In this document: one piece after another, positions 1 to 5,976 of the stretch
Layout of the letters: each line of letters opens with the position of its first letter
Position numbering within the stretch: the stretch's first letter is position 1
DNA from: Clostridia bacterium
GTDB taxonomy: Bacteria; Bacillota; Clostridia; HGM11514
Assembly: GCA_900757255.1 (NCBI GenBank)
Contig: CAAENE010000376.1
Span: 1-6,797, forward strand
Length of the DNA: 6,797 bases
Direction of reading: 5' to 3'
Notes under the pieces: model-generated
The model's database searches: none
What the model was told of the DNA's origin: nothing
Seen by the model: the letters and a program-made list of their open reading frames with translations, nothing else
Position numbers and translations under genes: made by a program

Positions 1-2
1 AA

Positions 3-164
3 ATTCTGCGGGATGGGCAGCAGCCGGAACCGCTTCAGGCAATTGAACTGCCTCGAGCAGACAAATCTGCGCTTTATCCAATCTGGCCGGGCGAAACTGC
101 GGAGGCAGCTGGAAATCAGATTCAGAATTTACGGTATGGGGTATTTTTGAAACTTTACAAATAA
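3..164 (+). CDS. C-terminal end of an unidentified upstream gene (partial)
   Basis: Frame 3 is open from the left edge of the window to a TAA at 162-164, giving the last 53 residues of a protein whose start lies outside. The tail contains a patch reading ALYPIWPGE and ends in NLRYGVFLKLYK, which looks like an edge beta strand. I do not recognise the family. Support for its being a real gene is positional: the stop codon overlaps the AAGGAG ribosome site (163-168) of the next gene, the same arrangement seen at the next junction of this operon. The context suggests a carbohydrate-related enzyme, but that is inference only. A chance open frame of this length is possible. Confidence 0.6.
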   Translation: MLRDGQQPEPLQAIELPRADKSALYPIWPGETAEAAGNQIQNLRYGVFLKLYK

Positions 165-175
165 GGAGTTTTCTT

Positions 176-913
176 ATGATAAATTTAAAGGGAAAGACCG
201 CCCTTGTCACCGGTGCGAGCCGTGGAATCGGGCGTGCAATTGCGCTGGGGCTTGCTCGATGCGGCGCTGATCTGATTGTCAATTACGTACACCAAAAGGA
301 CAAGGCATGTGAGGTACAAAAAGCGGCGGAACAATCAGGCGTAACCTGCGAATTGGTACAGGCAGACTTATCTGCGCCCGACTGTGCCGAAAAACTGGTT
401 CAGAGGCCAATTGATATACTGATTCTGAATGCTTCGGTACAGTTCCGAAATGGTTGGGAACAGATTTCAATTGACGAATTTGATACCCAGATCAACTGCA
501 ACCTGCGTTCTGCTATGCTGTTAATGCAAAAGGCTGTACCTTCCATGAAAGAAAAAGGGTGGGGCAGGATTATCACAATCGGAAGTGTTCAGGAGACGAA
601 ACCGCATCCGGATATGCTGATTTATTCTGCATCCAAAGCGGCCCTCACCAATATGGCTAAATCACTTGCTCTTCAGCTTGCACCCTTTGGTATCACCGTC
701 AATTCGGTTGCGCCGGGTGTCATTGCCACAGACCGCAATACCGACGCGCTTGCCGACCCGGTTTATGCCAAATCTGTACAGGCGAAAATTCCATCCGGCC
801 GGTATGGACAGCCGGAGGACTGTGCCGGTATCATTCAGCTCCTGTGTTCCGAAAAAGGAGAATATATCACAGGACAAAATATTTTTGTTGACGGCGGTAT
901 GGCAATAAAATAG
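176..913 (+). CDS. SDR-family NAD(P)-dependent oxidoreductase
   Basis: This is a complete classical short-chain dehydrogenase/reductase of 245 residues, the usual length, with one Rossmann domain and no signal peptide. The cofactor motif TGASRGIG is at residues 12-19; Arg16 is the type of residue that often favours NADP(H). The catalytic set is Asn109, Ser137, Tyr150 and Lys154 (YSASK), with the standard Ser-Tyr spacing of 13. The structural NNAG motif reads LNAS at 84-87, a mild departure. APG follows at about 178-180 and the C-terminus has the common GQNIFVDGG signature. The start is set by AAGGAG at 163-168, seven bases before ATG. The gene sits 10 bases ahead of a UxuA-type dehydratase. 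By analogy with Bacillus uxuA and the SDR gene uxuB/yjmF, it may be a fructuronate (mannonate) oxidoreductase, but a FabG-like or other sugar dehydrogenase role cannot be excluded from sequence. Confidence 0.93.
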   Translation: MINLKGKTALVTGASRGIGRAIALGLARCGADLIVNYVHQKDKACEVQKAAEQSGVTCELVQADLSAPDCAEKLVQRPIDILILNASVQFRNGWEQISIDEFDTQINCNLRSAMLLMQKAVPSMKEKGWGRIITIGSVQETKPHPDMLIYSASKAALTNMAKSLALQLAPFGITVNSVAPGVIATDRNTDALADPVYAKSVQAKIPSGRYGQPEDCAGIIQLLCSEKGEYITGQNIFVDGGMAIK

Positions 914-923
914 GAGTGATAAC

Positions 924-1874
924 ATGATTTTATCGGATTATTTTTTATGCGAAGAGAGCCGGCAATGGCACTTTGCAAAGCAGATGGGGGTGCAGAATGC
1001 TGTTATCCGGCTGCCGGAGGACAGCGGATTTGACCTGACCGACCGGAAGCATTGGGATCAGGCGTGCAAAAAATTGATTGATTTTGGAATCAAGCCGGTT
1101 GCAATTGAACCAATGCCCAATTGCGTACACGAGCATATCAAGCAGGGCGACAGCCATAGGGACGAGAGTATTTTAAAGGTGCTTAAAATGTTCCCGATCA
1201 TGGACGCACTTGATATCCGCACGATTTGTTTTAACTGGATGGCGCATATCGGCTGGCTTAGAACTGTGTCTGATATCAAAGAGCGCGGCGGCGCTCTCGT
1301 AACTGGATTTGACATTGAAGCATTTCAGCCGCAGGATGATTTTTCCATTTCAGAAGAAACACTGTGGGACAATTATGAGTATTTTATCCGGATCGCTGTC
1401 CCGGAGGCGGAAAAATACGGTATCCGTCTGGCGCTTCATCCCGATGATCCGCCTCTTTCCAAGTTGGGCGGCGTCAGCCGTATTATGACCTCCTATCAGA
1501 ATATCAATCGTGCGGTAAATCTGGTGGATTCTCCAAGCCTGGGTGTTACGATGTGCCAGGCAACTTTTTCAGTTATGGGAGAAGACCTTTATTCGGTAAT
1601 TCCGGCATTTGCGGAGCAGAAAAAGATTTTTATGGTCCATTTCCGCGATTATGTAGGTAATAAGATGAAATTTCATGAGTCCTTCCACGATAATGGTCAG
1701 ACCAATATGGCGGATATTTTGTGGCTGTATGAAAATCATGGAGTAGATGTTCCTATTCGGGTCGACCATGTACCGCTGATGGCAGGTGAAAAAGAAGGGA
1801 ATTTCGGATATACCGATTTGGGCCGGCTGTTTGCGATCGGATACCTGAAAGGGCTGATGGACGCAATAGAGTAA
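924..1874 (+). CDS. Mannonate dehydratase-type protein (UxuA family, short divergent form)
   Basis: This is a 316-residue TIM-barrel protein of the UxuA family, which dehydrates D-mannonate to 2-keto-3-deoxygluconate in hexuronate catabolism. Family marks in order are ICFNW at 101-105, HPDDPP at 172-177, TMCQAT at 209-214, VHFRD at 238-242, the FHDNG region at 254-258, DHVP at 281-284 and GYTDLGRLFAIGY at 295-307. Likely metal or catalytic residues are His172, Cys211, His239, Asp281/His282 and Tyr296. It is about 80 residues shorter than E. coli UxuA, lacking an insertion after the GFDIEAF region (128-134). It also has DHVP where E. coli has DHGH, so the substrate may differ. The ribosome site AGGAG (912-916) overlaps the stop of the SDR gene, implying translational coupling. 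A hairpin terminator follows directly. The fold and family are firm; mannonate as substrate is inference. Confidence 0.88.
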   Translation: MILSDYFLCEESRQWHFAKQMGVQNAVIRLPEDSGFDLTDRKHWDQACKKLIDFGIKPVAIEPMPNCVHEHIKQGDSHRDESILKVLKMFPIMDALDIRTICFNWMAHIGWLRTVSDIKERGGALVTGFDIEAFQPQDDFSISEETLWDNYEYFIRIAVPEAEKYGIRLALHPDDPPLSKLGGVSRIMTSYQNINRAVNLVDSPSLGVTMCQATFSVMGEDLYSVIPAFAEQKKIFMVHFRDYVGNKMKFHESFHDNGQTNMADILWLYENHGVDVPIRVDHVPLMAGEKEGNFGYTDLGRLFAIGYLKGLMDAIE

Positions 1875-1882
1875 AAAAGCTG

Positions 1883-1911
1883 ACAGAGGGGGAAAATCTC
1901 CTCTGTTTTTT
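1883..1911 (+). terminator. Intrinsic terminator of the SDR-UxuA operon
   Basis: ACAGAGG at 1883-1889 pairs with CCTCTGT at 1900-1906. The stem can extend two more pairs (one G-T, one G-C) around a GAAAAT loop, and a run of six T residues follows. It starts nine bases after the stop codon at 1872-1874. It separates this operon from the independently promoted glycosidase gene. Confidence 0.87.
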
Positions 1912-1948
1912 ACCATAAAAAAGTGCAAATGAATCACAAATTTTTTTA

Positions 1949-1977
1949 TTGTTTGGATTTAGATTATATGGTATGAT
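1949..1977 (+). promoter_or_regulatory. Sigma-A-type promoter of the DUF4091 glycosidase gene
   Basis: The -35 element TTGTTT (1949-1954) and the -10 element TATGAT (1972-1977) are separated by exactly 17 bases. The -10 is preceded by TGG, giving an extended -10 (TGnTATGAT). Transcription would start near 1984, leaving a leader of about 33 bases. An AT-rich stretch just upstream (1938-1950) could act as an UP-like element. The spacer carries ATTTAGATTAT, which is repeated upstream of the divergent sugar operon. Confidence 0.75.
1957..1967 (+). promoter_or_regulatory. ATTTAGATTAT motif, copy 1 (candidate shared operator)
   Basis: This 11-bp sequence lies inside the spacer of the glycosidase promoter. 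It recurs in the same orientation relative to transcription at 5836-5826, upstream of the Gfo/Idh operon. A repressor bound here would block RNA polymerase. The match extends to 13 of 14 bases (ATTTAGATTAT, then A or C, then TG). Chance similarity between two AT-rich regions remains possible. Confidence 0.3.
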
Positions 1978-1999
1978 GACTCCAATATCAAACCAAAAG

Positions 2000-2011
2000 A
2001 AAGGATTGGAG
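2000..2011 (+). promoter_or_regulatory. Ribosome binding region deciding the glycosidase start
   Basis: AAAGGA (2000-2005) is followed by TGGAG (2007-2011). GGAG ends five bases before the ATG at 2017, while AAAGGA lies five bases before an in-frame GTG at 2011. The ATG is preferred as the stronger codon, but the GTG would only add two residues. Both starts have a workable ribosome site. Confidence 0.6.
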
Positions 2012-2016
2012 TGTTT

Positions 2017-3648
2017 ATGGAGAAATTCATATTCAAGCAGGTGTCTTCTCTGGAAAAGGTATTTCTGACCGGAAATGAAACAATGAAGGAGCTTAAAAGT
2101 GCCAGCGCATTGAAAGGGGAACGGTATTCCTATCAGATCGCTTTTTATTTGGAAGATATTGGGAGCTTTGAACTGCAGGCAGAAAAAACAGGTGATTTGC
2201 AGGAAAATATGTCGATTCGTATTGTCGGAAATATCCCTGCTGAGAAAACAGCGATTGAACACGAGTGCGATAAGGATTATATCACCACCGGCTCTGGAAT
2301 TTTTCCCGATGTTCTGTACCCGTATGAACCCGCGAAATGCAAGGCAGTCCCTTATCGTTGGCATAGTATTTGGATAACAATCGAAATACCGGAGGATTGT
2401 AAGGCGGGGATTTACCGTCCTGCTGTTACTTTATGTAATGAAAAATTTGGTGTGCGTGAAGAAATTACATTGGATTTAGAGATAATTGACGCGGTTTTGC
2501 CGCCGCAGGAGATGATTTATACACAATGGTTTCACAGTGACTGCATTGCTTCTTATTATAATATTCCTGTTTTTTCCGAAAAGCATTGGGAATTGATTGA
2601 TAAGTTTATTGCGCTTGCCGCTTATACCGGCATTAATATGATATTAACCCCGCTGTTTACGCCGCCGCTTGACACAGCTGTCGGCGGGGAGCGTCCAACA
2701 GTTCAATTAGTTGGCGTAACTTTAAAAAATGGCGTTTATCACTTTGATTTTTCTAAATTGGATCGATGGATTGATATCTGTAAAAAAAATAGCATCCAGT
2801 ATTTTGAAATGTCTCATCTGTTCACGCAATGGGGGGCGGAATTTACACCAAAAATTGTCGCTTGTGTCGATGGGACAGAGGAAAAGATTTTTGGCTGGCA
2901 CAAACGCGCTGATTCTCCGGAATATAAAGCGTTTTTAGATGCGTTTCTGCCTGAATTGGTTGATTATCTCAATCATAAGGGAATTGCCCAGCATACATAT
3001 TTTCATGTTTCGGATGAGCCGCGGTTAAAACATAAGGAGCAGTATAAGACAGCTAAAGATTTGATAAAATCCCATTTAAAAGGATTTAAAATCATTGACG
3101 CTTTGTCCGAACCCGATTTTTATCAGGAGGGACTGGTGGAATATCCGATCCCGCACACCGGAGAGGCAGAGGCGTTTCATAAACTTGGTGTAAAAGAATT
3201 TTGGACCTATTATTGCTGTAGTCAAGGAAAAGAACTCAGCAACCGCTTTTTCGCAATGCCGTCCTACCGGAACAGGATCATCGGTACACAATTTTACAAA
3301 TTCGGCGTTCAGGGTTTTCTGCAGTGGGGCTATAATTTTTATTATTCCCAGTATTCGACCTGCAGTATTGATCCCTATCTTGTAACAGATGCTTTGGGCG
3401 GGTTTCCGGCAGGCGATTCCTTTTCGGTATATCCGTATCAGGACGGCCCTGCCGAATCTTTACGCAGCGTAGTCTTTTATGAGGCGCTTCAGGATGTGCG
3501 GGCTTTCCGGCTGTTAGAAGAAAAGATAGGATACGACGCGGTTCTGGAACTTTTAGAATCGGAGGGGGCGATTACCTTTACCGAATATCCGAGGTCAGCT
3601 GAATTTTTACTGAATCTGCGGGAAAAGATCAATCAAACAATAAAATGA
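2017..3648 (+). CDS. DUF4091 / GH123-like glycoside hydrolase, cytoplasmic
   Basis: This 543-residue protein (counted from ATG 2017; a GTG at 2011 would add two) has the two-part build of DUF4091 proteins. Residues 1 to about 160 form a beta-sandwich, and about 165-500 form a TIM barrel with WFHSD near 171-175, GINMILTPLF, HVSDEP at 330-335 and GFLQWGYNFY at 433-442. The late YPYQDGP...SLR signature is at about 472-483. In GH123, beta-N-acetylgalactosaminidases of the same clan of proteins, an adjacent Asp-Glu pair does substrate-assisted catalysis. Asp333-Glu334 fits that pair. There is no signal peptide or membrane segment, so the substrate must be imported. The gene has its own promoter and lies between a UxuA-type operon and a Gfo/Idh operon, pointing to glycoside catabolism. 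Activity on GalNAc-containing glycans is suggested by the family but not shown, since many DUF4091 members are uncharacterised. Confidence 0.88.
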   Translation: MEKFIFKQVSSLEKVFLTGNETMKELKSASALKGERYSYQIAFYLEDIGSFELQAEKTGDLQENMSIRIVGNIPAEKTAIEHECDKDYITTGSGIFPDVLYPYEPAKCKAVPYRWHSIWITIEIPEDCKAGIYRPAVTLCNEKFGVREEITLDLEIIDAVLPPQEMIYTQWFHSDCIASYYNIPVFSEKHWELIDKFIALAAYTGINMILTPLFTPPLDTAVGGERPTVQLVGVTLKNGVYHFDFSKLDRWIDICKKNSIQYFEMSHLFTQWGAEFTPKIVACVDGTEEKIFGWHKRADSPEYKAFLDAFLPELVDYLNHKGIAQHTYFHVSDEPRLKHKEQYKTAKDLIKSHLKGFKIIDALSEPDFYQEGLVEYPIPHTGEAEAFHKLGVKEFWTYYCCSQGKELSNRFFAMPSYRNRIIGTQFYKFGVQGFLQWGYNFYYSQYSTCSIDPYLVTDALGGFPAGDSFSVYPYQDGPAESLRSVVFYEALQDVRAFRLLEEKIGYDAVLELLESEGAITFTEYPRSAEFLLNLREKINQTIK

Positions 3649-3662
3649 TCCATTTAAATAAA

Positions 3663-3696
3663 GATAAGCACCGCTTTTTTAAGCGGTGCTTTTATC
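3663..3696. terminator. Bidirectional terminator between convergent genes
   Basis: AAGCACCGCTT (3666-3676) pairs perfectly with AAGCGGTGCTT (3681-3691) around a TTTT loop. T residues follow on the + strand and an A-rich run precedes it, which gives a T-rich tail on the - strand. Outer bases GAT and ATC can extend the pairing with a bulge. It lies 15 bases after the glycosidase stop and 11 bases beyond the isomerase stop, so it can serve both transcripts. Confidence 0.9.
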
Positions 3697-3706
3697 AGAA
3701 TATAGA

Positions 3707-4540
3707 TTAATACCCAATACTCTTTAAATACTCGCGGCTCATTTTTGCACATTCCATCGGCGGTTCCGCGTTGGTTCCATCCTGTTCGACAATTGCATAC
3801 AGTGCGCCGGCCTGCTCCGCAGCTTTCATAATAGCTGGGATGTCCTGAATTCCATGACCGACCGGGCGGAATTCAAAGCCGTTGTCTTCTTTGGAAGCCT
3901 TTTTACTCTCCTTGCCTGATTCATCAATCAAGGCATAAACAGGACCGCCGCCCAGATTTTTACAGACAAAATCCTTTAGATGCACAACCGGTGAACGTCC
4001 GCTGTATTTTAATATATATTCGGCTGGATTATAGCCTGCGTAATGCACCCAGCAGGTATCTATTTCTGTTTGCAGCAGGTCTGCCGGAACAGATTCATAC
4101 AGCCAGTCAAGCAAAAATTTTCCTTCAAATTGATTGAATTCAAAATCATGGTTATGATACAGCAGCTGGATACCGTTATCGCGAAGTGCCTGGCCGACCT
4201 TCTTAAATTCTTGAACAGTCTGGCTGAATACTTCATTGCCTTTATGCTTTTCAAGTCCCATCCACGGCACAGCAGAATATTTAGCACCGATCGTTTTTAA
4301 ATAATCAATTGCACTTTGGCCTTCTTTCAGGAAAAGGTCATATGTCTGATGAACAGAAATACAAGTCAGACCGAATTTGTCCAGCATTGCGCGTACCTCT
4401 TCTGCTGTACGGCCGAAGTAACCGGCAAATTCGACATAGTCATAACCCATTTCCTTCACTTTCTGCAGCGTACCTTCCATGTCAGCTTCCATCTCGTTGC
4501 GGACAGAATATAGTTGAAGTCCGATTTTGATATTACTCAT
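3707..4540 (-). CDS. TIM-barrel sugar (phosphate) isomerase/epimerase-type protein
   Basis: This 277-residue protein belongs to the xylose-isomerase-like TIM-barrel (AP endonuclease 2) superfamily that includes IolE, YcjR and tagatose 3-epimerases. It opens with GLQLYSVR at 7-14 and VEFAGYFG at 36-43. It then shows HNHDFEF at 129-135, EIDTCWV at 159-165, VVHLKD at 185-190, VGHG at 227-230 and VEQD at 251-254. By comparison with the superfamily, the divalent metal is probably held by Asp161, His187 and Glu252, plus His131 or Glu134 on strand 5. There is no signal peptide. AAGGA lies nine bases before the ATG. It follows the Gfo/Idh gene by 22 bases in one operon. Such pairs act in inositol metabolism and in 3-keto-glycoside epimerisation or elimination, so the name isomerase may be misleading. 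The substrate is unknown. Confidence 0.9.
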   Translation of the reverse strand: MSNIKIGLQLYSVRNEMEADMEGTLQKVKEMGYDYVEFAGYFGRTAEEVRAMLDKFGLTCISVHQTYDLFLKEGQSAIDYLKTIGAKYSAVPWMGLEKHKGNEVFSQTVQEFKKVGQALRDNGIQLLYHNHDFEFNQFEGKFLLDWLYESVPADLLQTEIDTCWVHYAGYNPAEYILKYSGRSPVVHLKDFVCKNLGGGPVYALIDESGKESKKASKEDNGFEFRPVGHGIQDIPAIMKAAEQAGALYAIVEQDGTNAEPPMECAKMSREYLKSIGY

Positions 4541-4562
4541 TTAAGATCATCCTTTCCGGCTT

Positions 4563-5726
4563 TTACAGTTCCGGGATATCTAAGACGATTTCACGGTTCT
4601 GGTTTGCAGACTTCACGATTCCGTCAATAATTGCCTGATTATAAATAATCTGGCTGGACGGAACAGGAGAAGTTCCGTTTTCTTTGATTGTGTCAAGGAA
4701 ACTGCGGATTTTTTTATAGAAGTCAGAACGGCCGCTCTTGTCTTCCAGCATTGGAATAACTGTTTCGACCTGTGAACCGGCAACTTCATGATAAATTTTC
4801 ATTGGACCGCCGATAGAGCCGTTCCAGCATTCGGTGGATGGGATACGCAAAGAACCTTCCGTTCCCATAATGATGGTGTCCCCTGGGGTATCCAGGTTCA
4901 TAGCCCATGCGATGCGGAAATCAAGGATGATATCCCCTTCCAGACGGATAAAGGCTGCGGCAAAATCGTCAACACCGAATAATTTTGCATATTCCGGATG
5001 CTTTGGATAATAATCCGGACGGGTTCCAAAGTAGGCTGATTTATAACCGGATACGGTCAGAGGTTTTGGATAACCGATTGCATTTAAGACCATATCCAGG
5101 GAATAACATCCGATATCGCCGAGGGCACCGATGCCGCCGGTTTCTTTTTCGATAAAAGTGGTTCCGAACGGAGTCGGGATACCGCGGCGTCTGCCTCCGC
5201 CTGTCTGGATGTAGTAAATTTTCCCCAGTACGCCCGATTGGACAATTTCCTTTAATTTAATCATATTCGGATTGTAGCGGGGCTGGAATCCAATTGACAG
5301 GATTTTCCCGCTTTTCAGTTCAGCTTTTCTGATTTCAACTGCTTCTTCTAAAGTAACACACATTGGTTTTTCCAAAAGGACATGAACGCCTTTCTGAAGG
5401 GCATATATTGTACACTCTGCATGAGTGCCGTTATATGTACAAACGCTGACTGCGTCCAATTTTTCTGCGTCCAGCATGGATTTGTGATCCGGATAGCATT
5501 TTGCATTTTCAATTTCAAATTTTTTCGCAAACGCCTCTGCCTTGCCGTCAACTAAATCAGCAAGCGCAACTATTTCGACGTCCGGCATTTCTTTATAATG
5601 AATCACATGTGCTTCCGCAATCCAGCCGCAGCCGATAATACCTACTCTTAATTTTTTGCTTGTGTCAATTGTTTTGACCTCCTGGTCTGATTTAAATGCG
5701 TCCAGGTTTCCTGCCTGTTTAGCCAT
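4563..5726 (-). CDS. Gfo/Idh/MocA-family sugar dehydrogenase
   Basis: This 387-residue NAD(P)-dependent oxidoreductase has an N-terminal Rossmann domain (about 25-150) and a C-terminal alpha/beta domain. GCGWIA at 32-37 is the dinucleotide motif, EKP at 119-121 carries the conserved Lys120, and GDIGCYSLD holds Asp204 and Tyr208. Tyr208 is in the position of the catalytic Tyr of glucose-fructose oxidoreductase, where many relatives have His. The ATG at 5726 is chosen because GGAGG (5739-5735) lies eight bases upstream; a TTG at 5741 would place the ribosome site inside the gene. An extra charged stretch of about 25 residues precedes the Rossmann fold; it is not a signal peptide. This is the first gene of an operon with the TIM-barrel enzyme. 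Relatives oxidise a sugar or inositol hydroxyl, often C3 of a glycoside. Intracellular action and an imported substrate are inferred. Confidence 0.92.
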   Translation of the reverse strand: MAKQAGNLDAFKSDQEVKTIDTSKKLRVGIIGCGWIAEAHVIHYKEMPDVEIVALADLVDGKAEAFAKKFEIENAKCYPDHKSMLDAEKLDAVSVCTYNGTHAECTIYALQKGVHVLLEKPMCVTLEEAVEIRKAELKSGKILSIGFQPRYNPNMIKLKEIVQSGVLGKIYYIQTGGGRRRGIPTPFGTTFIEKETGGIGALGDIGCYSLDMVLNAIGYPKPLTVSGYKSAYFGTRPDYYPKHPEYAKLFGVDDFAAAFIRLEGDIILDFRIAWAMNLDTPGDTIIMGTEGSLRIPSTECWNGSIGGPMKIYHEVAGSQVETVIPMLEDKSGRSDFYKKIRSFLDTIKENGTSPVPSSQIIYNQAIIDGIVKSANQNREIVLDIPEL

Positions 5727-5734
5727 ACTATCTT

Positions 5735-5739
5735 CCTCC
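5735..5739 (-). promoter_or_regulatory. Ribosome binding site fixing the Gfo/Idh start
   Basis: On the - strand this reads GGAGG, eight bases before the ATG at 5726. It makes the upstream in-frame TTG at 5741 an unlikely start, because the Shine-Dalgarno sequence would then be codons 2-3 of the protein. Confidence 0.85.
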
Positions 5740-5745
5740 AATTTG

Positions 5746-5765
5746 TTTAGACTATTTCGTCTAAA
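5746..5765. promoter_or_regulatory. 20-bp palindrome in the leader of the Gfo/Idh operon (candidate operator)
   Basis: TTTAGAC (5746-5752) and GTCTAAA (5759-5765) are perfect 7-bp inverted repeats separated by six bases. The centre lies about 20 bases downstream of the predicted transcription start (near 5776) and about 30 bases before the start codon. This is a typical place for a repressor operator. A seven-pair hairpin in the leader RNA is the alternative, but there is no T-run, so it is not a terminator. The left arm read on the - strand (ATTTAGAC) shares ATTTAGA with the motif copies at 1957 and 5836. Confidence 0.5.
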
Positions 5766-5782
5766 TGTTTCAATTCGCGTAC

Positions 5783-5811
5783 ATTATACAACTTCAAAAT
5801 ACTTTATGCAA
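5783..5811 (-). promoter_or_regulatory. Sigma-A-type promoter of the Gfo/Idh-isomerase operon
   Basis: Read on the - strand, a consensus -10 TATAAT (5788-5783) lies 17 bases after TTGCAT (5811-5806), which matches the first three bases of the -35 consensus. The start of transcription would be near 5776, giving a leader of about 50 bases that contains the 20-bp palindrome. The weak -35 suggests possible dependence on an activator. A degenerate catabolite-repression-like sequence overlaps the start site, but it has two mismatches and is not claimed. Confidence 0.7.
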
Positions 5812-5825
5812 TACTTAAGGAGCAG

Positions 5826-5836
5826 ATAATCTAAAT
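5826..5836 (-). promoter_or_regulatory. ATTTAGATTAT motif, copy 2 (candidate shared regulatory site)
   Basis: On the - strand this reads ATTTAGATTAT, identical to 1957-1967 in the glycosidase promoter and in the same direction relative to transcription. Here it sits about 14 bases upstream of the -35, a place suited to an activator rather than a simple blocking repressor. The intervening promoter geometry therefore differs from copy 1. Confidence 0.3.
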
Positions 5837-5845
5837 TTGCAAATT
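5834..5845. promoter_or_regulatory. 12-bp perfect palindrome upstream of the Gfo/Idh promoter
   Basis: AATTTGCAAATT is its own reverse complement. It is centred about 63 bases upstream of the predicted Gfo/Idh start site and overlaps the second ATTTAGATTAT copy. A further CAAATT half-site occurs 18 bases to the right (5858-5863). It could be an activator site, but short AT-rich palindromes also arise by chance. Confidence 0.3.
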
Positions 5846-5976
5846 GTTTGAAAAGTACAAATTTTAAGCCGCAGAATAAGATAATACTGTTTGCCCTAAA
5901 TATGAGACAGGCTGTTTTTTCATTGAACATCTTTTTCGAATCTGCATAGACTGAAGATGACAGAAAGGAGGTATCT

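Noticed and set aside
1753..2364. 203-codon open frame on the - strand
   Set aside because: It overlaps the end of the UxuA-type gene, a terminator, a good promoter and the start of the glycosidase. Its protein is rich in Phe, Cys and Ile with no recognisable motif, so it is a shadow frame.
5771..5784. Catabolite-repression (cre)-like sequence at the Gfo/Idh start site
   Set aside because: It keeps the central CG but has two mismatches to the TGNAANCGNNNNCA consensus in either orientation, which is too weak to claim.
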